A DNA stretch of 64,000 nucleotides. It comes from Solirubrobacterales bacterium. Lineage in GTDB: Bacteria > Actinomycetota > Thermoleophilia > Solirubrobacterales > Solirubrobacteraceae. The position numbers and the translations under genes were made by a program. Of the stretch, positions 16,318-25,144 are shown piece after piece. Every line of letters starts with the position of its first letter. The stretch's first letter is position 1. Location of the stretch: assembly GCA_003138355.1 (NCBI GenBank), contig PLFX01000004.1, positions 1,470 to 65,469 on the forward strand, in the 5' to 3' direction. Below the pieces are notes generated by a model, which saw nothing but the letters and a program-made list of their open reading frames with translations, had not been told where the DNA came from and made no database searches.

Positions 16318-17829
16318 ATGATGCTAGGACAGCTCACCGTCGACCCCGCCTTCGCAGTAGCTCCCGTCGACCCGCGGCTCTTCGGGACGTTCGTCGAGCA
16401 TCTCGGCAGGTGCGTGTACACGGGGATCTACGAACCGACGCACCCATCCGCCGATCGGCACGGGTTTCGCCCGGACGTGCTCGACCTCGCCCGCGAACTC
16501 GGCACCACGATCGTTCGCTACCCCGGCGGAAACTTCGTCTCCGGCTATAACTGGGAGGACGGTGTCGGGCCACTCGAGGAGCGGCCGACTCGCCTCGACC
16601 TCGCCTGGCGCTCTATCGAGCGCAACGAGATCGGCACGGACGAGTTCATCCACTGGACGCGCCTCGCCGGCGTCGAGCCAATGCTGGCCGTAAACCTCGG
16701 CACGCGCGGCGTTGACGCGGCGCGGGCGCTGGTGGAGTACTGCAACCACCCGCACGGGACTGCGCGCTCCCAACAGCGGATCCGCAACGGACATCCGGAG
16801 CCGTATGCGGTGCCCGTCTGGTGCCTTGGCAACGAGATGGACGGCCCCTGGCAGATCGGGCAAAAGACAGCTGTCGAGTACGGACGGCTGGCAGCAGAGG
16901 CGGGGAAGGCGATGAAGCTTGTCGACCCGACGATCGAGCTCGTTGCGTGCGGTAGCTCCGGCCGCTCCATGCCGACGTTCGGCACCTGGGAGGCGAGCGT
17001 GCTCCAGGAGTGCTACGACGTCGTCGATTACATCTCGCTGCACGCGTACTACGAGCAAGCGGACGACGACCTCGACAGCTTCCTCGCGTGCGCGCGCGAC
17101 ATGGACGCCTTCATCGACAGCGTCGTCTCCACGTGCGACCACGTGCGTGCGTGCGTTCGCAGCGACCGGCGCATCGACCTTTCCTTCGATGAGTGGAACG
17201 TCTGGTACCTGTCGCAGCTCGGCGACGTCACCCGGCGCGAGTGGGAGCAGCACCCCCAGTTGATCGAGAACGTCTACACGCTCGCCGACGCGGTCGTGGT
17301 GGGCTCACTACTGATCACGCTCCTGCGCCACGCCGACCGAGTGCGGATCGCGTGTCTGGCGCAGCTCGTGAATGCAATCGCGCCGATCATGACCGAAGCC
17401 GCCGGACCCGCGTGGCGCCAGACGATCTTCCATCCGTTCGCGCTCACGGCGGCACACGCCCGAGACGGGATCGTCCTGCGCGTCGAGCCGACAAGCCCGA
17501 CCATCGACACGGAACGCTACGGCGCAGTGCCTGCACTCGCGGCGACGGCCGTCTGGCATGAGGAGCCCGGAGAGCTCGCGATCTTCGCCGTAAACCGGAG
17601 CGTGAGCGAGCCACTAGAGCTCCAAGTCACTCTGCGAGACCTCGACCGGCTCGCGGTCGAACACACGACGCTGACGGGGCCCGATCCGCGGGCGACAAAC
17701 ACCAAGAAGCATCCGAACCGTGTCGAGCCGCGCCTGCTCGAACGAGCGTACCTCGAGCGACAGCGCCTGGCGGCAACATTGCCGCCGCTGTCCTGGAACC
17801 TCATCCGGCTCGTTCGATCGCCGAGCTAG
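16318..17829 (+). CDS. GH51 family alpha-L-arabinofuranosidase
   Basis: The 503 residues match the usual GH51 length. The N-terminal FGTFVEHLGRCVYTGIYEP and RYPGGNFVSGYNWEDGVGP are family hallmarks. The acid/base Glu is in CLGNEMDGPW near 174 and the nucleophile in SFDEWNVWY near 293. A C-terminal beta-sandwich follows. There is no signal peptide, so it cleaves terminal arabinofuranose from imported arabino-oligosaccharides in the cytoplasm. It starts 5 bases after the ATPase stop, clearly the same operon. ATG 16321 is an equally good start. Together with GH42 it points to type II arabinogalactan or similar plant material as the carbon source. Confidence 0.93.
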   Translation: MMLGQLTVDPAFAVAPVDPRLFGTFVEHLGRCVYTGIYEPTHPSADRHGFRPDVLDLARELGTTIVRYPGGNFVSGYNWEDGVGPLEERPTRLDLAWRSIERNEIGTDEFIHWTRLAGVEPMLAVNLGTRGVDAARALVEYCNHPHGTARSQQRIRNGHPEPYAVPVWCLGNEMDGPWQIGQKTAVEYGRLAAEAGKAMKLVDPTIELVACGSSGRSMPTFGTWEASVLQECYDVVDYISLHAYYEQADDDLDSFLACARDMDAFIDSVVSTCDHVRACVRSDRRIDLSFDEWNVWYLSQLGDVTRREWEQHPQLIENVYTLADAVVVGSLLITLLRHADRVRIACLAQLVNAIAPIMTEAAGPAWRQTIFHPFALTAAHARDGIVLRVEPTSPTIDTERYGAVPALAATAVWHEEPGELAIFAVNRSVSEPLELQVTLRDLDRLAVEHTTLTGPDPRATNTKKHPNRVEPRLLERAYLERQRLAATLPPLSWNLIRLVRSPS

Positions 17830-18091
17830 TAGCTAATCGGCATGACTCCAACCGGACCTCGTCGATGTGCCACCTGCTAGAAGACGAGCGCGAGCGGCGT
17901 GTGCGCGAGGTAGCGGCGCTGCCGGGAAGCGGGGGGCGGCCCGTGCCGGCCGTCGATGTCGAGCAGGTGCACTGCCGACGCGCAGAACGGCGCGGCCTAA
18001 ATCGTCAGGGACGGAGCCGCAGATGCCGTCCGATGGCGCGGAAGGTGCCGGTCGCGAGTCGACATCGCGACCGCGCGCGCGGGGCGCGCAG

Positions 18092-19162
18092 ATGACGGTG
18101 CCCGGGCGCCGATCGGGGTCGGGTGGGCGGTCGCGTCCGGCGACGATGAAAGATGTCGCCGTCGCCGCCGGCGTCGCTCAAAGCACCGTTTCGCGCGCGC
18201 TCAACGGCGTCCCCGTGACCGAGGCGACGCGCCGGCGGGTGCGCACGATCGCGGAGGAGCTCGGCTACCAGCCTCACCCGGGGGCGCGCGCGCTGCGCGG
18301 GGCGCCGACGATGCTGCTTGGTGCAGTCGTGCGCGACATCGCCGACCCGTTCTTCGCAGGCGCTTTACGCGCGCTGTCGATCGAGGCTAACAAGCGCGGC
18401 TACTCGGTGGTGCTCGGTCACGCGCGTGCGGCCCGCGACGAGGCGGTCTCGCTAACCGCGGCACTCAAGGCTCGCCATTGCGACGCAATGGTCCTGCTCG
18501 GCGATCTCGGCGTTGATCCGCGCCTGCTCGATGAGCTGCGCAAGGTCCACGTCCGGGTGGTCGCCCTGTGGCACGGTGGCACACCGCAGGCCGCGGGCTT
18601 TCCGAGCGTCGGCGTCGACAACCGCGTTGGTGTGCGTGCGGCGGTCGCGCACCTCGCGGCGCTCGGGCATCGGCGGATCGCGTTCGTTGGCCCCGGCGCT
18701 CACGGTGACATCCGCGAGCGCCAGGCCGCCTACGAGAATTACCTAAGCGGCGTCGGGATCGCCACCCCGGCCGGGTACGTCTGCCACGTAGCAAACAGCA
18801 TCGCGGGCGCCAAGCAGGCGTTCGCCGCCTTGCGCGCGCTCGGCGAACCGCCGAGCGCGATCGTGGCCGCCACCGATCTCCTGGCGCTGGGACTGATCCA
18901 CGCCGCGAATGAGGGCTCCGTCGCCGTGCCGAGCGAGCTCTCGATCGTCGGCTTCGACGACATCCCGCTCGCTGCCGCCGCCATGCCCGGCCTGACGACG
19001 GTCCGGATGCCAGTCCAGAAGATCGTCGCCGCTGGCGTCGCGTTGGCGATCGGCGATCGCGCGCAAAGCAACGACGGCCCGCTGCTTGACCCACCGCACC
19101 TCATCTTCAAACCACGGTTGATCGTCCGCGGCTCCACCTCGCGCTGCCTAGACTCGATCTAG
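18092..19162 (+). CDS. LacI family transcriptional regulator (second copy)
   Basis: ATG 18092 gives 356 residues. The HTH TMKDVAVAAGVAQSTVSRAL near residue 19 is followed by a hinge and a sensor domain with LLGAVVRDIADPFFAGAL, LGHRRIAFVGPG, VAATDLLALGL and IVGFDDIPLAAAAMPGLTTV. It is not a recent copy of the first regulator. It lies at the distal end of the operon after a 262-base gap (17830-18091) in which I see no convincing gene, so it may answer to a different sugar or control genes elsewhere. The frame extends upstream without family similarity. Confidence 0.88.
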   Translation: MTVPGRRSGSGGRSRPATMKDVAVAAGVAQSTVSRALNGVPVTEATRRRVRTIAEELGYQPHPGARALRGAPTMLLGAVVRDIADPFFAGALRALSIEANKRGYSVVLGHARAARDEAVSLTAALKARHCDAMVLLGDLGVDPRLLDELRKVHVRVVALWHGGTPQAAGFPSVGVDNRVGVRAAVAHLAALGHRRIAFVGPGAHGDIRERQAAYENYLSGVGIATPAGYVCHVANSIAGAKQAFAALRALGEPPSAIVAATDLLALGLIHAANEGSVAVPSELSIVGFDDIPLAAAAMPGLTTVRMPVQKIVAAGVALAIGDRAQSNDGPLLDPPHLIFKPRLIVRGSTSRCLDSI

Positions 19163-19187
19163 TCGCTACCCCGCGCTCGCATCAGCG

Positions 19188-19480
19188 ATGCTCCGAGGCG
19201 AGCCGAACAAGCGAGCCCACGTCGGGAGTGCCACGCTGTGTGGAACGCGAGGACTGAGCGGCCCTCGTATTGAGGGATACCGACGCATGATCGAGTTGAG
19301 CCCGGCAGGACGGGCCGCGACTCCGGACGAGGTTGGCACCGTGCCGTGGCGTCGCTCCCGCGATGAGCGAATTGCGAGAGCGGGCCACGCCGGCCGCTCG
19401 TTACCGGATTCGCCCTCAGTGCGGTGGCTCTGAGCGATCAGGACGTCCAGCGCGTCCTTGCGACGATCAACACGCACGAA
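19188..19480 (+). pseudogene. decayed C-terminal remnant of a short-chain dehydrogenase
   Basis: GYRRMIELSPAGRAATPDEVG is very like the segment before the last helix of actinobacterial SDR enzymes. After it the frame is lost, and a plausible continuation (LVTGFALS, matching the usual VTG-x-x-L-x-V) appears in another frame about 20 residues later. No Rossmann start or active site is present. It lies between the second LacI gene and the right attachment repeat. The rest of 19163-19757 shows no convincing gene. Confidence 0.35.
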
Positions 19481-19757
19481 TGCAATCTACCGTTGCCGAG
19501 TCCCGCGGCCTTCGAGTTCTGGTGGAAGATGCTGCAGTTCGTCTACGAGCTGCCAGACCCTGCGTCGGTCCCGCCGCTTCCGATCCTGGCGGCTACGAAG
19601 CTTGAACGGACGGGCCCGTCACGGTTGCTCCGTGATGCGCGTCAGTGCGCCACAGTTGCGCCACGGTCGGTGTCAAATTCCCAGCGGTTTCGAGCGGTTG
19701 CCGAGCGGTCGAAACCCCGGAAATTGGGCGAAGACGGCCACACCTACTACTGCTCGG

Positions 19758-19784
19758 CCGGGTTCGAATCCCGGTAGCGGTATC
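19758..19784. repeat. attachment-site repeat, right copy
   Basis: Identical over 27 bases to 8379-8405 (3' end of tRNA-Glu plus two bases). The preceding bases cannot complete a tRNA, so this is a partial copy, as expected for the distal att site. A GCCGCC-TTC-GGCGGC hairpin follows at 19795-19809, possibly the original downstream structure of the tRNA. Confidence 0.85.
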
Positions 19785-19832
19785 CGGGATTATGGCCGCC
19801 TTCGGCGGCGGCGGGTCGCGCGTGACTGCGCG

Positions 19833-20576
19833 TCAGCTGCGCACAGGATGTGGGCGCAAGTGAACGCCGGCGAGCCTGATCCGCACGGCCTGCGTGTAAA
19901 TCAGCGCAACCGTCCGCAGCGTTGCGAGCGGGTAGCGCGCGACCATTGCGCGGAGCGTCGCTTCGTTCAGCGGCCGCCGGCGCAAAGCGAGCGTGGCGTC
20001 GAAGGCGAGCGTTTCGCTCCCGCGCGGGCGGCTCTCGATGTGCACGGAAAGCGTCTCTTCCGGGGGCGTGAAGCGCGCGCTGTAGTGCTGCTCCATGTCC
20101 ATGAACGGCGAGACGTGGAGCGCCTTGCCGAATTCGGCCGCGAGGACGTGCTCGGTGGGGGAGGGCGGTCGCAGCACGTAGGCGTGGCGCTCGCGCCAGG
20201 GCGTGTTGGTCACTTCCGCGACAACCGTCTCGAGCGCTGTTCCCGCCCAGCAGTAGTAGAAGCTGACGGGGTTGAAGCAGTGCCCGAACATGCGTGGGTG
20301 CGTGAGTAGGCGAATCGGACCAGCGGGCGGCGCGCCGGCCTCGTGCGCGACGAGCTCTTGCACCGCCTCGCGGAGCGGCAGCTGCTGCGGCCCGAGGTAG
20401 TCCTCGCGGCGCACGCGCGCCGCGCCTGGGCGTGTCGTGACGAGCAGCCCGCCGAGCAGCGTTGGGAGCTCGTCGAGGTCCAGGTAGAGGAGCGAGATGG
20501 GATAGGTGAACTCGCGCTCGCGCTCGAGGTGGCGGCGGTGGCGAAGCGTGCCGGCGTAGATGCAGCTCTCGCTCAC
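19833..20576 (-). CDS. DUF1365 family protein
   Basis: GTG 20576 overlaps the upstream stop (GTGA) and gives 247 residues. Family motifs are IYAGTLRHRRHLEREREFTY at the N-terminus, RLLTHPRMFGHCFNPVSFYY in the middle and FGKALHVSPFMDMEQHYSAR. DUF1365 proteins are typically encoded directly after a flavin amine-oxidase-like gene, often with a cyclopropane-fatty-acid-synthase-type methyltransferase, and are thought to act in membrane lipid modification. The exact reaction is not established to my knowledge. The gene is the first one right of the island. Confidence 0.88.
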   Translation of the reverse strand: MSESCIYAGTLRHRRHLEREREFTYPISLLYLDLDELPTLLGGLLVTTRPGAARVRREDYLGPQQLPLREAVQELVAHEAGAPPAGPIRLLTHPRMFGHCFNPVSFYYCWAGTALETVVAEVTNTPWRERHAYVLRPPSPTEHVLAAEFGKALHVSPFMDMEQHYSARFTPPEETLSVHIESRPRGSETLAFDATLALRRRPLNEATLRAMVARYPLATLRTVALIYTQAVRIRLAGVHLRPHPVRS

Positions 20577-21817
20577 GTAGATACTCCAAGTCCCGCGGCG
20601 ACGCGGATCGCGCTGCGCACGCCGTCCTCGTGGAATCCGAAACCCCAGTACGCGCCGCAGTAATGCGTGCGGTTGCGGCCGCTGATCTCCTCGATCCGTC
20701 GCTGTGCGGTGATGCCGGCCGGTGTGAAGACGGGGTGCGAGTAGTCGAAGCTCTGGATGACCCGCGCGGGGTCGATCGCCTCGCTGCGGTTCAGCGTGAC
20801 GAGGAACTGGTGGCGGGAGCTCAGCGACTGCAGGCGATTCATGTGGTAGGTCACGGTCGCGCGCGGCTGGGGCTCGTCGAGCAGGTGGTAGTTCCAGCTC
20901 GCCCAAGCGCGCCGGCGCCGCGGTAGCAGCGCCACGTCGGTGTGCAGCACGGCCTCGTTGCGCTGATAGGGGATCGCCGCGAGGATCTCGCGCTCGCGCT
21001 GGCTCGCGTCGATGAGCATCGCGAGGGCCTCATCGGAGTGCGACGCGATCACGACGTGGTCGAATCGCTCTGCCTGCTGGCCTTCGGCTCGAACGGTGAC
21101 GTGGTCCTCGCCCCGGCGAATCTCGCTGACGCGAGCGCCGAGCCGGATACGGTCGGCGAAGGGGCGCGTCAGCGCCTCGACGTAGCGTGCGGAGCCGCCG
21201 CGGACAACGCGCCAGCGCGGTCGGCCGCGCAGCGTCAGCATTCCGTGGTTGTCGAAGAACTCGACCAGAAGGCGCGCCGGAAAGCTCCACATCTGCCGCG
21301 GGTCGGCCGACCAGACGGCGGCCGCCTGGGGAACGATCAGGCGGTCGATGAAGGGCCGCGAGAAGCGTTGCGCCTCCAGCCAGCCGCCGAGTGACGGCCC
21401 GTCCTCGCTGCTCGCGAGCAGCGCCTTGGCGGCGCGCTGAAAGCGCGGGATCTCGGCGAGCATGCGGTGAAACCAGACCTCGCGCAGCATCGCCCGTGTG
21501 GCGAATACGCCGTTGGGGGAGGCGCCGTTGTATTCGAAGGCGCCGTGCTCGTCGGCGACGCTGAAGCTCATGTCCGACGGCTGCCAGGCGACCCGCAGGC
21601 GGTCGAGCAGGCGCTCGAAGTTCGGGTAGTTGCGGTCGTTGAAGACGATGAACCCGGTGTCGATCTGGTGCGTCTCGTCGGCCGTGTCGACGCGCACCGT
21701 GTTTGTGTGGCCGCCGGCGTGGGCGCCGGCCTCGAACAGGACGATCTCGTGCTGGCGAGCGAGCAGATGCGCGCTGACGAGACCCGACACGCCGCCACCT
21801 ACGATCGCGATTCGCAT
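20573..21817 (-). CDS. FAD/NAD(P)-binding amine-oxidase-like oxidoreductase
   Basis: The 414 residues begin with the dinucleotide-binding motif AIVGGGVSGLVSAHLLAR and ALF-type segment VLFEAGAHAGGHTNTV. Later landmarks are DTGFIVFNDRNYPNFERLL and HYCGAYWGFGFHEDGVRSA at the C-terminus, characteristic of the flavoproteins paired with DUF1365. It is translationally coupled to the DUF1365 gene. A role in fatty-acid or membrane-lipid modification is likely from this pairing, but the substrate is unknown. No methyltransferase partner is visible nearby. Confidence 0.88.
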   Translation of the reverse strand: MRIAIVGGGVSGLVSAHLLARQHEIVLFEAGAHAGGHTNTVRVDTADETHQIDTGFIVFNDRNYPNFERLLDRLRVAWQPSDMSFSVADEHGAFEYNGASPNGVFATRAMLREVWFHRMLAEIPRFQRAAKALLASSEDGPSLGGWLEAQRFSRPFIDRLIVPQAAAVWSADPRQMWSFPARLLVEFFDNHGMLTLRGRPRWRVVRGGSARYVEALTRPFADRIRLGARVSEIRRGEDHVTVRAEGQQAERFDHVVIASHSDEALAMLIDASQREREILAAIPYQRNEAVLHTDVALLPRRRRAWASWNYHLLDEPQPRATVTYHMNRLQSLSSRHQFLVTLNRSEAIDPARVIQSFDYSHPVFTPAGITAQRRIEEISGRNRTHYCGAYWGFGFHEDGVRSAIRVAAGLGVST

Positions 21818-21998
21818 GCTTGCCCCTAGCCGTCGATTCTGGTCGCCGGATACTTATACGTGCGCGAGGTCAGATTGGATGCGAAGCGCTCCTCGGGCTC
21901 CCGTGGTACCGACCGGTGGGCCGATTCGAGCTGAGTGGCGAGCGACGGCTCGAAACTACGTTACGAAAAATGGAACGCCACGTCACGATATCGGCGCC

Positions 21999-22934
21999 TT
22001 GATCTCGCAGTTCCTCGATAGCGCCCTCGATCTCAGCGTGATCGGCGGCTACAGCCGGATCGGCTTCGCGCTGCGCAGTCGATCCTGGCCGCCGCCCGAG
22101 GAAACGCCGCTCGCGGGCAGGGTCGTTGCGATCAGCGGCGCGAGCTCGGGGATCGGCCGCGCCGCCGCGCGGATCTGTCTGCAGCAGGGCGCCCGCGTGC
22201 TGCTCCTCGTCCGCGATCCGCAGCGTGGCGAGCGCGTCCGTGCCGAGCTGACCGGTATCGGCCCGGCCGAGCTCATCAGCTGCGACCTGAGCTCGCTCGA
22301 GTCGGTGCGCGCCTGCGCTCGGGAGATCGCGGAGCGACACGCTGCACTCGACGTCCTCGTCAACAACGCCGGCGTCCTCGCCGACCGCCGCGAGCTCTCA
22401 GCGGACGGGATCGAGCTCTCGTTCGCGACGAACGTCCTCGGTCCGTTCCTGCTCACCGCCGCCCTCGTCCCCGCGCTCCGCGCGAGCACGGCCGGGCGGA
22501 TCATCAACGTCTCCTCGGGCGGCATGTACACGCAAGGCATCCACGCCGATGACCTGCAGTTCGAGCACGGCAGCTACAGCGGCGCCGTCGCTTACGCGCG
22601 CGCGAAGCGCGCGCAGGTCGTCCTGACGGAGCTCTGGGCGCGGCGCCTACAGGGGGTGGCGGTCCATGCGATGCACCCGGGCTGGGTCGACACGCCAGGC
22701 ATCGAGCACTCGCTGCCCCGCTTTCAGCGCGCGCTGCGCCCGCTGCTGCGGACGCCGGCGCAGGGTGCCGACACGATCGTCTGGCTGAGCTCGGCGCCCG
22801 ACCTTCCCTCCGGTCGCTTCTGGCAAGACCGCCGCCAGCGCCCGACGCACCTCCTGCCGGGCACGCGGGAGCACCCCGGCGAGCGCGAGCGCCTCTGGGC
22901 CGAGTGCGCCCGCCTCAGCGGAGCGTCGCTGTGA
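21999..22934 (+). CDS. SDR family oxidoreductase (start uncertain)
   Basis: The cofactor motif VVAISGASSGIGRAAA (Rossmann, NADP-type), LVNNAGVLADR, INVSSGGMYTQG and active-site Y-x3-K (AYARAKRAQ) identify a classical SDR. The C-terminal half is that of dehydrogenase/reductase DHRS12-like proteins (HPGWVDTPGIEHSLPRF). The start is unclear: TTG 21999 precedes the conserved FLDSALDLSVIGGYSRIG and gives 311 residues. No ribosome binding site or ATG exists nearby. It is divergent from the flavin oxidase gene and may serve the same lipid pathway. Confidence 0.8.
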   Translation: MISQFLDSALDLSVIGGYSRIGFALRSRSWPPPEETPLAGRVVAISGASSGIGRAAARICLQQGARVLLLVRDPQRGERVRAELTGIGPAELISCDLSSLESVRACAREIAERHAALDVLVNNAGVLADRRELSADGIELSFATNVLGPFLLTAALVPALRASTAGRIINVSSGGMYTQGIHADDLQFEHGSYSGAVAYARAKRAQVVLTELWARRLQGVAVHAMHPGWVDTPGIEHSLPRFQRALRPLLRTPAQGADTIVWLSSAPDLPSGRFWQDRRQRPTHLLPGTREHPGERERLWAECARLSGASL

Positions 22935-22994
22935 GGCGCGTGGGGGGCCGCCCGATTTCGGGCTTATCCTCGGCGGGCGGGCGCGGTGCGCGGT

Positions 22995-24024
22995 TCAGGA
23001 GTGGACTGTGACCACGACCTGCGCGTAGGCGGCCGGATTGGTCAGGTACCCGCAGTAGTACTTCGTCCCCGTGTGCTTGGCGAGCGCCGGGGCGCTGAGC
23101 GAAAACGCGCCCGCCGCGCTGATCGTCTTGCTGTTGAACTGGAAAGCCCTGCTGTTCTTCTGCTCGGCCGCCAGCGTCGTGCTGCAGGGCGTGCCCACGT
23201 TCTCGTAGATGTAGGCCGTTCCCGCGCCCGAAGCGGTGCCGGTTGCCGTGAGCGTGTAGCGCGAGCCGAGCTTCACCGTGTTGCTCGATGAGCTGATCGT
23301 GATCGCGTGGCCCCACGTCGGCGGCGTCGTCGGGCCGCTGAAGGAGGCGGTCGAGGTCGTGCCGCTCGAGGCGACGGTGAGTGCCTGGTCGGCCGTCACG
23401 GTTGTTGAGCTGCTCGTCACGAGGTTCGTCACGCTGACGCTGCCCTCGGCCACGCCGACGGCCGTCGCGGTGCACGAGTCGGTGGTCAGCCAGACGGTTC
23501 CGAGCACTGTTGCGGCGGCATAGTTGCCCTTAGTCTGGAAGTGCCCGGCGCCGCCGTTACCCCACAGCGAGCGCTGGGTCGGTGGCTTCGCGGGCCGGCT
23601 TGTGCGCATGCGACCGCGCTGCCTTGGTCGTCCCGCTCGCCCCTGTCGTGCCGCTGGGCGGGCACGCCGCGAGCGGCCCATCGAGGGTCAGGGTGGCCAC
23701 GCCCGTCGTCGTGCTCTGCGAGGAGATCGCGAACGTTCCCTTGTAGAAGAGCGCCGACACCGGGGCGGCGCCGCCGGCTGAGGCTGCCGTGAGCTGCACG
23801 GTTCCCGAGTTTGTCAAGACGCTCGAGCCGACCGGCAGGGTGACCGGCGCCGCCCCGAGCTTGACGAAATGCTTCATGCCGGGCCGCTCGATCTTCACCT
23901 TGCCCGCGACCCGCTGGGCGACGACGCTGACGCCGAGGACGGGGGTTGGGCTTGCCGCCGCAGCGCTACCTGCGGCGCCGGCCGCGATACCCGCGACAAC
24001 GAGCAGCAGCGTCACCCTTCGCAT
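22995..24024 (-). pseudogene. FecR-like secreted protein split by a frameshift
   Basis: ATG 24024 starts a 155-residue frame with a signal peptide (VTLLLVVAGIAAGAAGSAAA), then ERPGMKHFVKLGAAPVTLPV and SALFYKGTFAIS. It runs out in a linker at 23557. A second frame, shifted by one base and overlapping from about 23610, continues with SLWGNGGAGHFQTKG, VLGTVWLTTDSC and AVGVAEGSVSVTN, which in related secreted FecR-domain proteins follows such a linker. It ends at 22995. The two halves therefore look like one gene of about 340 codons broken in a low-complexity linker. A sequencing error or programmed frameshift cannot be distinguished from a true mutation here. Confidence 0.5.
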
Positions 24025-24088
24025 CGCGCATGGCCGCCCACGCCCCAGCACGACGCGCACTGTAACGTCAGCGCGCGCGCTGCGCGCC

Positions 24089-24973
24089 TCAGCCGCCGGC
24101 TGGAACCGTGCCGGTCGCCTGCCGCGCCAAGTCGGGGTCGGCCGGGCCGAGTCGCAGATCGGCGAGGCCATAGCGCCGACGCCGATAGCCGGGGATCCAG
24201 CGCGCCGCTCCGAGCTCCAGCAAGGTGGCCGTACCCGCCAGAGCCGCGCCCGCGAAGACGTCGAGCAGGAAGTGGTTGCCCGTCGCGATCACGACGAAAG
24301 CCGTGATCAGCGGGTAGGCGGCGGCGAGGATCCTGACTGCCCGCCGGCGCGTCAGCGCCCAAACGACCATCGCCGACCACGCGGCCCAGGCGATATGCAA
24401 CGAGGGCATCGCGGCGTACTGATCAGCCGTCCTCGCCAAGGCGCCGGTGTGGAAGTTGCCGACCGCCCCCGTCAGCGCGATCACATCGCGAAAGCCGTCG
24501 AGACGGAGCATCCGCGGCGGAGCGACCGGATAGAGCCAGAACACGGCGAGGCCGATCAGGTTGATGACCACCAGCCGCGTGCGCAGCGGGCGGTACGTGC
24601 GCGGCTTGCGCCACCACAGATAGCCGAGCAGGCCAAACGTCACGAAGAAGTGCGCGGCGACGTAGTAGTAGGAGAAGATCAGCCCGAACGTCGCGTGCGC
24701 GGCCACCCAGCGGTCGATGCCGAGCTCCGGCGAGATGTTCAACGAGCGCTCGAAGGCCAGCAGGTTGGCCGCGTTGTGCAGCGCCGCGATGCGCCGTAGG
24801 GGCGCGAGGTTGTTGATCTGGTCGTAGAGCCACAGCAGCCAGACGACCACGAGGGCCTCGAGCCAGACAGGCGCGCGACCATCGCGGCGCGTCACGACGC
24901 GCAGCAGGACCCGCAGGCGCGACCGGGGCGCACTCGCGGGGTCGGGGGTCTCTTCGTGCGGTTGCGTCTCCAT
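24089..24973 (-). CDS. PAP2/inositolphosphotransferase-like membrane protein
   Basis: ATG 24973 gives 294 residues with about six membrane helices (APVWLEALVVVWLLWLYDQI is the first). The phosphatase core shows MPSLHIAWAAWSAM and ATGNHFLLDVFAGA, the second and third motifs of the PAP2 superfamily as seen in AUR1/inositolphosphorylceramide-synthase-like actinobacterial proteins. It probably hydrolyses or transfers a lipid phosphate at the membrane outer face. It is divergent from lgt. Confidence 0.85.
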   Translation of the reverse strand: METQPHEETPDPASAPRSRLRVLLRVVTRRDGRAPVWLEALVVVWLLWLYDQINNLAPLRRIAALHNAANLLAFERSLNISPELGIDRWVAAHATFGLIFSYYYVAAHFFVTFGLLGYLWWRKPRTYRPLRTRLVVINLIGLAVFWLYPVAPPRMLRLDGFRDVIALTGAVGNFHTGALARTADQYAAMPSLHIAWAAWSAMVVWALTRRRAVRILAAAYPLITAFVVIATGNHFLLDVFAGAALAGTATLLELGAARWIPGYRRRRYGLADLRLGPADPDLARQATGTVPAGG

Positions 24974-25097
24974 CCTCTGCTGGCTTGGAAAGCTCGTCTG
25001 CGGGCGGCGAAAGCCGCTTGTCAACCCGTGACCGCGAGCCGCCATCGCTGGCAATGGCGACCGCTGCTGCTACCAAGACATACCCTATGACATCGCG

Positions 25098-25120
25098 GCA
25101 TCCGGGTTCTACCCGGATGC
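25098..25120. repeat. perfect 10-bp hairpin in the PAP2-lgt divergent region
   Basis: GCATCCGGGT / ACCCGGATGC with loop TCT, not followed by T residues. It lies 25 bases before the lgt start and just upstream of its putative -10 box (TACCCT 25131-25136), so it could be an operator or a structure separating the divergent promoters. Confidence 0.45.
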
Positions 25121-25144
25121 CTCCGCCGACTACCCTCCCTGCCA

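Larger units (their letters stand above)
8379..19784. mobile_element. genomic island integrated at tRNA-Glu(CTC), carrying carbohydrate utilization genes
   Basis: About 11.4 kb lies between two identical 27-bp copies of the tRNA-Glu 3' end. It contains a truncated DUF1349 gene at the left edge, a LacI regulator, a four-part sugar ABC transporter, GH42 and GH51 glycosidases, a second LacI regulator and a decayed SDR fragment at the right edge. No integrase is recognisable inside. It may have been lost, since both edges are visibly eroded, or mobilization may have depended on an enzyme encoded elsewhere. Genes inside read as intact. Confidence 0.75.

Noticed and set aside
17865-18095. 76-codon frame between the arabinofuranosidase and second LacI genes
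   Set aside because: Arg-rich composition without family features, overlapping the LacI upstream region. Treated as non-coding.
19424-19777. 117-codon frame before the right att repeat
   Set aside because: No recognisable domain, no ribosome binding site, and its end runs into the tRNA fragment. It may be gene debris.
19690-19784. Possible second tRNA gene ending in the tRNA-Glu-like 3' sequence
   Set aside because: Only the T-arm and acceptor 3' strand are present. The preceding bases cannot form the acceptor 5' strand, D-arm or anticodon arm, so it is an att copy.
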